A stretch of DNA of 64,000 nt, taken from positions 1 through 64,000 of the forward strand of contig QCJB01000006.1 of the NCBI GenBank assembly GCA_003216295.1. Reading direction: 5' to 3'. The translations under genes and the position numbers were made by a program. The notes under the pieces are model-generated. The model searched no databases. It saw only the letters and a program-made list of their open reading frames with translations, and was not told the DNA's origin. How positions within the stretch are numbered: the first letter of the stretch is position 1; each line of letters begins with the position of its first letter. This DNA comes from Prochlorococcus sp. AG-402-P16 (GTDB lineage: Bacteria; Cyanobacteriota; Cyanobacteriia; PCC-6307; Cyanobiaceae). Shown in pieces: positions 20,256-28,098 of this stretch.

Positions 20256-20345
20256 ATAAAATAGTTATAGGAATTTAGTTGAATAAGTTAAGACTTAATT
20301 GATACAAAATCAAAAATCTATGAACAATTTATATATCTTATGAAT

Positions 20346-20555
20346 TTATTTAATCAATTCTTTATTAGATAGTATTTTTTTTCGTTTGACTTTTTTCAAC
20401 TCGTGCATACCTTCTATTTGTTGGTAAATAGACTGTAGTTGATCGCAAATATGTTCAGTATTTTCTACTTTGTTTAATCTGAGTAGCATCTTCTCTATTT
20501 GCTCTTTGCATTCTATGAAGACATGGCAATCTATCGTCCCCGGCTCATATTGCAT
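20346..20555 (-). CDS. Hypothetical protein (69 aa)
   Basis: MQYEPGTIDCHVFIECKEQIEKMLLRLNKVENTEHICDQLQSIYQQIEG...; helical. Confidence 0.5.
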   Translation of the reverse strand: MQYEPGTIDCHVFIECKEQIEKMLLRLNKVENTEHICDQLQSIYQQIEGMHELKKVKRKKILSNKELIK

Positions 20556-20724
20556 GTTTAATTTAAAAAGAGTTTATTTTTAAGGCATTAATTCAATTAA
20601 ATCTGTAGTGATTGATTCAATATTTTTATAAACTATTTTATTATTTAGTTTATAAATAATAAAATTCAAATATATAATTAAAAACTATATTTAACTAGTG
20701 GAAAGACTTTTTAGTAATTCTTCC

Positions 20725-20865
20725 TCAACCCATTTCAGCTTTCATGGCTTCATGGATTCTCTTACTCATGATTTCATGACCACAATATTGCAAATGCACT
20801 TCTTGAGAGCTTTTAACAGATTTATTTTGAGAGTACTTAAGTCCTCTGTAAGTTAGTTCAGCCAT
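20725..20865 (-). CDS. Small DUF4278-like protein (46 aa; not in ORF track)
   Basis: MAELTYRGLKYSQNKSVKSSQEVHLQYCGHEIMSKRIHEAMKAEMG*: ELTYRGxKY motif. Confidence 0.6.
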   Translation of the reverse strand: MAELTYRGLKYSQNKSVKSSQEVHLQYCGHEIMSKRIHEAMKAEMG

Positions 20866-20960
20866 TAGAAAAATTGTAATTGTTCAAGTCCCCGTTCCAT
20901 GGCTTGAATCTGACTGCGACTCGAGTAGAGCTGAACGTCAGTAGATAATACACAATTCAT
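20865..20960 (-). CDS. Hypothetical micro-ORF (31 aa), stop/start coupled to the downstream 46-aa ORF
   Basis: MNCVLSTDVQLYSSRSQIQAMERGLEQLQFF*; TAATG overlap. Confidence 0.3.
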   Translation of the reverse strand: MNCVLSTDVQLYSSRSQIQAMERGLEQLQFF

Positions 20961-21136
20961 TCTCAATCTGTTGAAGTTTCTTCAAAAATTATTATCAATT
21001 TAGATCAGAAACTTTTTGTCTTTTCAAGCATAAAGTCTGGTTGGGCAAAAATTATTGCTGATGGACTCTATGGAGAGATGGACAAATCTTGTCTCTACCT
21101 TGAAAAAATAATTGTGTAAGAATATTTTTCTATTAA

Positions 21137-21766
21137 TTAACTTGCCAGTCTGGAAATGTATGAGTCTCTTGAACCCGCATTGATCCAACCAGTTGCAATT
21201 GTCTTGGAATGAATTTTGTTAACTCTTCCTCTATGAATATGTGTCAATCCAGCAGGGAAAATAACTAATTTTCCTCGTTCAGCTGTCTCATGATATTCCT
21301 GCCAGTGGAATTCTGTACCTCCAGATTCGACATCATTGCAATAGAGAATCCAAGCTAAAACTCTATGAACCGGTTCGGTTGCTTCTTCGCTAATCGTCCA
21401 GTCACAATGCCATTTTTTAAATCCTTCTCCAGGGGCGTAACGTTGTATGTTGAAAATTGGATTGACAAATAATGATTGTTCTGGGGAGCACTCTTTAAAG
21501 AGAGGACGATCTTGGAGGTATTTTTGAAGCCCAGCATCGACGCCTCTTACAATGACCTCAGAGAGTGCAAATGCTTCTGGGTCGCTGCGATCTATGGCTA
21601 CAAGGCTGATATCAGTAGAAATTTTTGCAGGATCTGAATCATTATTTGATCCATTGCTGAAGGCGATTCCATTGCGATGCAAGTCTGTGCGACGATCGAA
21701 AAATGACATCACACCATCTGCAACAGATTCAAAACCTTTATTTCTATAACTAGCTATTAAATTCAT
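21137..21766 (-). CDS. 2OG-Fe(II) oxygenase family protein
   Basis: HCDWTI...RVLAWILYCNDVESGGTEFHWQ...GKLVIFPAGLTHIHRGRVN: HxD...H double-stranded beta-helix pattern. Confidence 0.85.
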   Translation of the reverse strand: MNLIASYRNKGFESVADGVMSFFDRRTDLHRNGIAFSNGSNNDSDPAKISTDISLVAIDRSDPEAFALSEVIVRGVDAGLQKYLQDRPLFKECSPEQSLFVNPIFNIQRYAPGEGFKKWHCDWTISEEATEPVHRVLAWILYCNDVESGGTEFHWQEYHETAERGKLVIFPAGLTHIHRGRVNKIHSKTIATGWINAGSRDSYISRLAS

Positions 21767-21918
21767 GGAATTTTTTTAAGGGTTTTTCGATCTCTGGATA
21801 CTTTAAATCCCTTGAAAGTACTAATTCAATAAAAATCCTATAGGCACTTTTACCCTCTTTTAGTTGGCTAGGGGTTGTGTTTGATTTAGATGAAGTTGTT
21901 TTATTAAAAGGCTATAAA

Positions 21919-22074
21919 TTAAGCCACAGCTTTGTCTTTCAGAGATCTTAAATATCTCTTTCTTTGACCGCTACCTTCAACTTCAAAATGCCAAGTAGGT
22001 TGCTTCTTGTCGGTTTTTTTTAAGTTAACGCCAGAATTGCTTGTGCTTAACTTCTTCTTAATCTGTTTATTCAT
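21919..22074 (-). CDS. Hypothetical basic small protein (51 aa; not in ORF track)
   Basis: MNKQIKKKLSTSNSGVNLKKTDKKQPTWHFEVEGSGQRKRYLRSLKDKAVA*. Confidence 0.5.
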   Translation of the reverse strand: MNKQIKKKLSTSNSGVNLKKTDKKQPTWHFEVEGSGQRKRYLRSLKDKAVA

Positions 22075-22200
22075 GGGCTTATTAAAGCACATTCTCTAAT
22101 TCTTTATGGTTCGGTCGTTACTTTCTCTTCTCGTAATAGATAATAAAAAAGAGGCCCAGTTGAACCTCTCTTTGAAATTTAAAACAATTTTGACCTTGAC

Positions 22201-22344
22201 CTATGCAATTCCTCGGTTCTTGTAAGGGTCATCCCTGAAAGGCTGTGCCTCAAAACTTGGAGGTGAGTTCTCTTGATAAGGATGAAATAGAGCATTTCCC
22301 ATTGAAATGAGTAATTCTTGAAGCCAAAGAATTGTTTTTTTCAT
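22201..22344 (-). CDS. Hypothetical small protein (47 aa; not in ORF track)
   Basis: MKKTILWLQELLISMGNALFHPYQENSPPSFEAQPFRDDPYKNRGIA*. Confidence 0.5.
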   Translation of the reverse strand: MKKTILWLQELLISMGNALFHPYQENSPPSFEAQPFRDDPYKNRGIA

Positions 22345-22492
22345 TGAGTCCTCTGGTGGGATATAACCATATATAAGTTATGTGGAATATTTATACATCA
22401 GTAAAAACTCCTCTTGTTGAATTTTAATTTTCTAAGCAATAGCAATCGAGCAGCTCTCGAGTATCTATTGAAAATAAGAAATTTTGACCTTA

Positions 22493-23563
22493 TCAGAATC
22501 CTTGAGGTGCTGTTTTTGTCCGAACCTTAAACTCCCAAACCGTAATTCCTCCATTTGCATTTATTGCAGCTAAGGCAGTGTCATTAGGGTGCCAAGCGAT
22601 TTGGCTTACAAGGTCACCTGCAAATGCGCCACCAACTGGATCACCCTGACCATCGTTTTGGAGAAACCAAGAAAAAACCGAACCATCTCGCGCACCAGAT
22701 GCTAAAAGCATCCCGCTATGTGAGAAAGAAAGGCATGAAATGGGTTCCGTGTGAAGCATTAACTCTCCTGGCACAGTGCCCTCAGGACCATCGCCTTGAA
22801 AACTCCAAACCGTCACTCGATCACTCCCCCCGGTAGCAAGGACTGTGCCGGTTTGATCAAAAGCTAGATGGCTTGGTTTACCTGGGTAGCCTGTCATCTC
22901 TGAATCTTGATCAGTTGAACGACGCCAGAAATGAACAGAATTATCCTGACTGCCGCATGCCACTATGTCTCCATCTGGACTAAGTACCATAGATACCAGT
23001 GAGCCTCGCCACTCCAACTTTTGATTGATCTTGTCGTTTACTACATCAAAAAAAGTTACTTGGCCGTAGCATGCTGTGGCTAATTCATTGGAATTAGACC
23101 AAGCAATCGCGCTGACAGTGCTGGGATGCTCCTCTGATCGCCAATGTTCTTGACCGTTTTCATCAAAAACATAGACGTATTTAGTAAAAACTACTGCTAA
23201 AAATTTTCCGTCTGGGGACCACTTGATGTGTTCAACCCATCCTTTCCCAAGTTCCAAATTTTTAGTTGACTTACCCTCTTTGCTTTCCCATATAGACACA
23301 TTTCCATCCTGGCCGGCAGTTGCGAAAGTATTTCCATCTGGATGAATAGACATTGCTAGTAAGCCACCTTTATGTATGTCTTTTGATTGCCAAATGAGCT
23401 TTCCAGATTTTCCCTCAAATGCGTTAAGCCCTCCAGCAACATCACCTACTAAAAAGGTTTTACCTTGTAGTGCCCAGCCGCAGACAATCGCATAGTCGTC
23501 AACTTGAGCAGACCAACCTTCATGAAGCATTCCCTTTGGACTAAATGCTTCTATACCAGACAT
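22493..23563 (-). CDS. WD40 repeat protein
   Basis: Repeated beta-propeller motifs: GNTFATAGQDGNVSIWES, GDIVACGSQDNSVHFWRR, GTVLATGGSDRVTVWSF, GMLLASGARDGSVFSWF. Overlaps the 3' end of the upstream GTPase by 13 nt. Confidence 0.92.
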   Translation of the reverse strand: MSGIEAFSPKGMLHEGWSAQVDDYAIVCGWALQGKTFLVGDVAGGLNAFEGKSGKLIWQSKDIHKGGLLAMSIHPDGNTFATAGQDGNVSIWESKEGKSTKNLELGKGWVEHIKWSPDGKFLAVVFTKYVYVFDENGQEHWRSEEHPSTVSAIAWSNSNELATACYGQVTFFDVVNDKINQKLEWRGSLVSMVLSPDGDIVACGSQDNSVHFWRRSTDQDSEMTGYPGKPSHLAFDQTGTVLATGGSDRVTVWSFQGDGPEGTVPGELMLHTEPISCLSFSHSGMLLASGARDGSVFSWFLQNDGQGDPVGGAFAGDLVSQIAWHPNDTALAAINANGGITVWEFKVRTKTAPQGF

Positions 23564-24933
23564 TTGTCAAACTCTTTACACATTTCTGCTTCATCAAGGT
23601 TTCTACCGATAAAGACGAGTTGGTTTCGGCGAGGTTCATTGCCCCATTCTTTATCAGGTTGAGCTGTAAAGAGCATGTGTACACCTTGAAAAACTATTCG
23701 CCTAGATTCTCCCGCATAACTAATAAACCCTTTTGTACGAAAGATATCCACCCCTTTTTCTGATAGAAGTCGACTTAACCACCTATTGAGTTTTTCAGGA
23801 TCTACATTGCCTACTCGCTCGATAGCAAATGAACCCACTTCATCGTCGTGCTCGTGCTCGGCGACCCAAGTTCGCTCAGCTATTGGAGAAATTGTAGAGA
23901 TGTTTTGATCATTATCTATCTCGTCTGTAGAAGGAGTAGTTACTTTCGTTAATTTCATATTAAATTCTTCGGCTGTATGTTGAGTGAATAGACCTATATC
24001 CCTTGCCTTATCAACATCTATGAAGAAGGACTTAGTCCCTTCGGATTGAAGTTGAAGGCTCACATGCTTGCCGACTGGAACTATATCTCCTGGATTCATA
24101 AGTTGTTCTTGCTCTGCGTAGAGTCTCACGCATGATTCAGCACCTGTGTTAAGAGCTGTCTCGTCTTTACCTTGGTCTAATAACAGGACGAGAGACATTG
24201 TGGGGTCTGGACCTTCTTCGAGCATAAGTTCATAGCGACCTTTTTCAAGTGAAAAAACACCTGTCCACTCAAATGGATATTCTGGTTCAAGAAAAGTTGG
24301 ACGACGCTGAAGTACTTGATCTAGATCAAAAGCACTTAGATTTAGCACAGTATCAATTGAGACGTCTGCTTGTTTACTGCGTATGACACGAGCCATACGA
24401 TTCATATCGCGTAGCCGTGATTCTAAGTTGTCGAGTGATTCATCTGAAACTAGATCGGTTTTATTTAGGACAAGGACGTCAGCAAAGGCAACTTGCTCCG
24501 AACTTTCATCACTTCGACCAAGTTGCTGTTCTATGTGGGCTGCATCCACAAGTGTGACTATGCCATCAAGTGAAAACTCCTCACGGATTTCATCGTCCAT
24601 AAAGAATGTCTGAGCGACAGGACCAGGATCAGCAAGGCCAGTAGTTTCAACTAATACATAGTCAAATTTGTCTCGCCTCTTCATGAGGTTTCCAAGTACA
24701 CGAATAAGATCACCCCGAACGGTGCAGCAGATGCAACCATTCGACATCTCGAAGACCTCTTCATCAGCATTGATGACTAATCCTTGATCAATACCAACTT
24801 CACCATATTCATTTTCAATAACAGCTATTTTTTTACCGTGTTCTTCGCTCAAGATTCGATTAAGTAGAGTCGTTTTGCCAGATCCTAGGAAACCAGTCAA
24901 TATGGTCACCGGTACTTTTTGCTTAATGCTCAT
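23551..24933 (-). CDS. COG0523/CobW-family GTP-binding metallochaperone with central inserted domain
   Basis: VTILTGFLGSGKTTLLNRIL (P-loop), EVFEMSNGCICCTVRGDL (CxCC), VETTGLADPGPVAQTFF, VLNKTDLV; CobW_C-like tail (ISYAGESRRIVFQGVHMLFTAQPDKEW). Middle region FEWTGVFSLEKGRYEL...GLFTQHTAEEFNM appears to be an insertion. Confidence 0.93.
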   Translation of the reverse strand: MSIKQKVPVTILTGFLGSGKTTLLNRILSEEHGKKIAVIENEYGEVGIDQGLVINADEEVFEMSNGCICCTVRGDLIRVLGNLMKRRDKFDYVLVETTGLADPGPVAQTFFMDDEIREEFSLDGIVTLVDAAHIEQQLGRSDESSEQVAFADVLVLNKTDLVSDESLDNLESRLRDMNRMARVIRSKQADVSIDTVLNLSAFDLDQVLQRRPTFLEPEYPFEWTGVFSLEKGRYELMLEEGPDPTMSLVLLLDQGKDETALNTGAESCVRLYAEQEQLMNPGDIVPVGKHVSLQLQSEGTKSFFIDVDKARDIGLFTQHTAEEFNMKLTKVTTPSTDEIDNDQNISTISPIAERTWVAEHEHDDEVGSFAIERVGNVDPEKLNRWLSRLLSEKGVDIFRTKGFISYAGESRRIVFQGVHMLFTAQPDKEWGNEPRRNQLVFIGRNLDEAEMCKEFDKCLV

Positions 24934-24942
24934 TTCCTTTAA

Positions 24943-25260
24943 CTAACGATGTGAACAATGAGAGTTGTCAATAGAAATATCATTTAGCCAATTCTCTTGT
25001 ATTCCCAATAAATCTAGTGACTTTGATTCAAAATCATCTAGCTCGAAATAATTGTATGGAACTTTTAATCTTACTGTATTTTTTCCATTTTCTTTCTTAA
25101 GCGAATGATTTGAAAATTGAAGTTCTTTTAAATTGTCGTCGAAGTCAGTTGAGATAGTAAGTTTTAAGATTTTATCTCTATCCCATGGTGGTTTATCCAT
25201 AAAACTTGCCTGATCTTCCCAGTGCTGTCTATAGGCATTAAACCCTTTAGTTGTAAACAT
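24943..25260 (-). CDS. Hypothetical protein (105 aa) upstream of the COG0523 gene
   Basis: MFTTKGFNAYRQHWEDQASFMDKPPWDRDKILKLTISTDF...NSHCSHR; separated from the GTPase gene by 9 nt. Confidence 0.65.
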   Translation of the reverse strand: MFTTKGFNAYRQHWEDQASFMDKPPWDRDKILKLTISTDFDDNLKELQFSNHSLKKENGKNTVRLKVPYNYFELDDFESKSLDLLGIQENWLNDISIDNSHCSHR

Positions 25261-25269
25261 TTTTGTTTT

Positions 25270-25304
25270 AATCCTGTCTACATTTTATAAATGTAGACAG
25301 GATT
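25270..25304. repeat. Perfect 16-bp inverted repeat with 3-nt loop in the znuA/105-aa-ORF intercistronic region
   Basis: AATCCTGTCTACATTT-tat-AAATGTAGACAGGATT; no T-tract downstream on the minus strand; 9 nt upstream of ATG 25260. Confidence 0.85.
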
Positions 25305-25317
25305 GTGCTTGTAAAAG

Positions 25318-26832
25318 TTAAGGGTTACTTAAATCATTCCATTTACTCTCAAGTTCAGCACCCTTTGTCTCGTCACATTCTCCACCAAGCGAATCAACAA
25401 TTGTACATGTGTTGTGTACTGCTACTGAAACAGTATTACCTTCTAGCATTAGACCATCAACAAAGATCTGATTTCTTGCAATAGGGGTGGAAGTTTGTCT
25501 GCTCAGGTTTTTCAATAGCTTTGAAGGAGGCTTTTGCTCAGCGAATAATACGTTCACGTTTTCTTCTTTCAGCTCAGCTATTACCGTTGAAATAGTCTCT
25601 GGTCTTAGGCTGGAAGAATCACCAAGGAAATCTAATAGACTCAAAGTCTTCAAGCCAAATGCATCTCCGTAATATTCCATCGCTTTGTGCTTAGAAACGA
25701 TTGTCCTTCGATCAGTAGGAATTGTGGCAACTTGTTTTTGAGTCCATAAGTCGAGATCTTCCAAAATAGAATTAACGGCTTGAGTTCTTTCTTTTAAAAC
25801 TTTTTTAGTTTCTCTGTCAAAGAAGCCAATTTTCTTGTTGATATTTTTGGAAATGACATTTCCCATCTTGATGATGTTATGTGGATCATGCCAGATATGA
25901 GGATCTAAACCACCATGATCATGGTGATGATGATGATCGCCTTCATCTGGGACTTGAGCTATCGGTTCAACATCGTCGCCTGAAACATCCTTAAAGAAAT
26001 GTTCATCGGCTTCAAACTCAAAAGGCATATGCTCAGTAAAGAATGCATATTTACCAGCTTTTTTGATTTCTACAGTAAATGTTGTGATGTCTTTCTTCTC
26101 ATTGAATGAAAGAAAATATGCTTTTTCCTGCGCAACAAGTTTGTCATTATTGCGTTTGGTTTCTGAATTCTTAGACCCTAATAATTCTTTAGCAAGCTCT
26201 TCTGATGCTTCAATATCACCAGAGTTGAGAATAACCATTTTCATGGCAGGATCAGCATAGTCTCCATCGACTTTGGCAAAAGACCATTTGTATGTTCCTG
26301 CTGAAAGATCAAAAACACCAGCCCATTCAAAAGCTCCTTCTCCATGGCTATCGCCATGATCATCGTGGTCATCATGATCGTCATGTTTAGCAGCTGAATG
26401 ATCATCCTTAGCAGCCGAATGATCGTCATGATCATCGTGATCGTCATGATGATCGTCTATTTCTATTGCACTTACGCCAACAACAACAGTTAAGGGATTA
26501 TCTAACCATTTTTTAATCGCAGGGGTCATCTCTGAACCAAGTGTAAATACTTGCTTCGCACTTTTTAGCGTTTGAGCTTGCTTCGGAGTGATCTTGACAT
26601 CATGAACATCTTGTTTTCTGTCAATTAAGCAAGTTACGGGCGTTGAGGGTGGTGCAATCGCAGAGACAACATCGCAAACTAATGGCTCTACAGCAACAAT
26701 TGATTTTGTATTTGCCTGTGCTGTTTGATTGATTCCAGAAAATAAAAATGCTCCAGCAACAAGAGAACTTTTCAGAACTGTTTGATTGATTATGGGTTTA
26801 GTCTTTTTTGACTGATTCGAGAAATTCGACAT
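25318..26832 (-). CDS. znuA: Zinc ABC transporter substrate-binding protein ZnuA with large His/Asp-rich and domain insertion
   Basis: VAVEPLVCDVVSAIAPPSTPVTCLIDRKQDVHDVKITPKQAQTLKSAKQVFTLG; GLDPHIWHDPHNIIKMGN; IVSKHKAMEYYGDAFGLK; (DDH)n-rich loop plus FEWAGVF...FTEHMPFEFEADEH segment. Confidence 0.95.
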   Translation of the reverse strand: MSNFSNQSKKTKPIINQTVLKSSLVAGAFLFSGINQTAQANTKSIVAVEPLVCDVVSAIAPPSTPVTCLIDRKQDVHDVKITPKQAQTLKSAKQVFTLGSEMTPAIKKWLDNPLTVVVGVSAIEIDDHHDDHDDHDDHSAAKDDHSAAKHDDHDDHDDHGDSHGEGAFEWAGVFDLSAGTYKWSFAKVDGDYADPAMKMVILNSGDIEASEELAKELLGSKNSETKRNNDKLVAQEKAYFLSFNEKKDITTFTVEIKKAGKYAFFTEHMPFEFEADEHFFKDVSGDDVEPIAQVPDEGDHHHHHDHGGLDPHIWHDPHNIIKMGNVISKNINKKIGFFDRETKKVLKERTQAVNSILEDLDLWTQKQVATIPTDRRTIVSKHKAMEYYGDAFGLKTLSLLDFLGDSSSLRPETISTVIAELKEENVNVLFAEQKPPSKLLKNLSRQTSTPIARNQIFVDGLMLEGNTVSVAVHNTCTIVDSLGGECDETKGAELESKWNDLSNP

Positions 26833-26856
26833 TAAAAATATAAAGCGTATCTGAAA

Positions 26857-26871
26857 CGATAATCATTTTCA
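26857..26871. promoter_or_regulatory. Candidate Zur box in the divergent znuA/znuC promoter
   Basis: CGATAATCATTTTCA: by eye 13/15 to a TGATAATCATTATCA-type palindrome recalled from cyanobacterial Zur boxes. Confidence 0.65.
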
Positions 26872-26921
26872 TTTGATCCTGGCAAGTATATTATGTTTCT
26901 TGTCAGCAAATCCTCTAATTC

Positions 26922-27617
26922 ATGCCTAGCTTGATTGCTGAAAATTTGACATATTCTTATTCAAATAAAATTAAACCTGCCTTAAGCAAGGTTTCTCTAA
27001 AGCTTGAGCAAGGTACTTTGACTGCTCTTGTTGGTCCCAATGGTGCTGGTAAGTCCACATTATTAAGCTTGCTGCAAGGAAGTAGTAAGCCGGATCAAGG
27101 AGAAATTACTGTTGACGGAAAACCACTTAGAAATAATCGATCTCAAGTGGCTTTAATGCCTCAGAGGGGGAAGCTGAATTGGAATTTTCCAATTACTGTT
27201 GAAGGATTAGTTTCTTTAGGTCGAGTCAATCATTCGAAATCAACTTGTTGTGAATTAGAAGCGGCTCTTCAACGTGTTGGAATATCTCATTTAGCAAAAA
27301 GGCGACTTGATTCTTTATCCGGTGGACAGCAACAAAGAGCATTACTCGCAAAAACCTTGATGAATCCTGCCGAAATATTTCTACTTGATGAACCTTGTTC
27401 CGCATTTGATCCCCCCGCAAAGGAAGATTTCCTATTAATCATCCGTCAGTTAGCTGATTCTGGATTGACAGTGTTCGTCAGTAGTCATGATTGGGGAACA
27501 TCATTAAATGCTTATGACAAGGTTGTTGTTCTAGATAAGATTATTTTGGCTTCTGGTAACCCTGAAGAGGTGCAGGAAAAACTTAGTTCAATTAATTATC
27601 TGAGATGGAAAATATAG
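26922..27617 (+). CDS. znuC: Zinc ABC transporter ATP-binding protein
   Basis: GPNGAGKSTLLSLL; LSGGQQQRALLAKTLM; FLLDEP; divergent from znuA. Confidence 0.93.
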   Translation: MPSLIAENLTYSYSNKIKPALSKVSLKLEQGTLTALVGPNGAGKSTLLSLLQGSSKPDQGEITVDGKPLRNNRSQVALMPQRGKLNWNFPITVEGLVSLGRVNHSKSTCCELEAALQRVGISHLAKRRLDSLSGGQQQRALLAKTLMNPAEIFLLDEPCSAFDPPAKEDFLLIIRQLADSGLTVFVSSHDWGTSLNAYDKVVVLDKIILASGNPEEVQEKLSSINYLRWKI

Positions 27618-27643
27618 TTGTGATTGATATTTATGCAATTCGA

Positions 27644-28051
27644 TCAAGCATTCAATCCTTGGGAACAATTTTGGCAGAGGCCAAAGTATTCAAGAGTATG
27701 AAACAACAGCTCGAATTTTTTAGAGGCTTTCTGGGGTATGTGCATTGCTTTGACGGGGCATCCCTGCAATCGAGTAGTTTCTCCGCAGCTTACGCAAGTT
27801 AAATGATGAATATCTCTTTCAACTGGCGCATAAAGTACCTCGCCGTTAGGGAGGTGTCTCGAGCGGATCAAACCTTGCTTTACTAACGCTTGCAAGTTCC
27901 TATATACAGTCGTCAGACCCATTGCCTTTTCACCATTATGAAATTTTCTATGCAGTTCTTGTCCACTCAACTCATCAGTACATCTCCTGAGTTCATTGAG
28001 AAGTTGTTGCTGTCTCTTAGTTATGACAGGCTTGTTTTTATTCATTAGCAA
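27644..28051 (-). CDS. zur: Fur-family regulator, probably Zur
   Basis: TKRQQQLLNELRRCTDELSGQELHRKFHNGEKAMGLTTVYRNLQALVKQGLIRSRHL...HHLTCVSCGETTRLQGCPV...GLCQNC; located within the znu locus. Confidence 0.88.
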   Translation of the reverse strand: MLMNKNKPVITKRQQQLLNELRRCTDELSGQELHRKFHNGEKAMGLTTVYRNLQALVKQGLIRSRHLPNGEVLYAPVERDIHHLTCVSCGETTRLQGCPVKAMHIPQKASKKFELLFHTLEYFGLCQNCSQGLNA

Positions 28052-28098
28052 GATCTTAATTTGATCTATCTAACTGACCATACTAAATCATTTGCTTA

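Noticed and set aside
26341-26460. Repeated GATCATCATGATCGTCATG units as a CRISPR-like or satellite array
   Set aside because: They are codon repeats for DDH in the ZnuA metal loop; no spacer structure and in frame.
27605-27802. 65-aa plus-strand ORF opposite zur
   Set aside because: Antisense to a confident Fur-family gene; no independent support.
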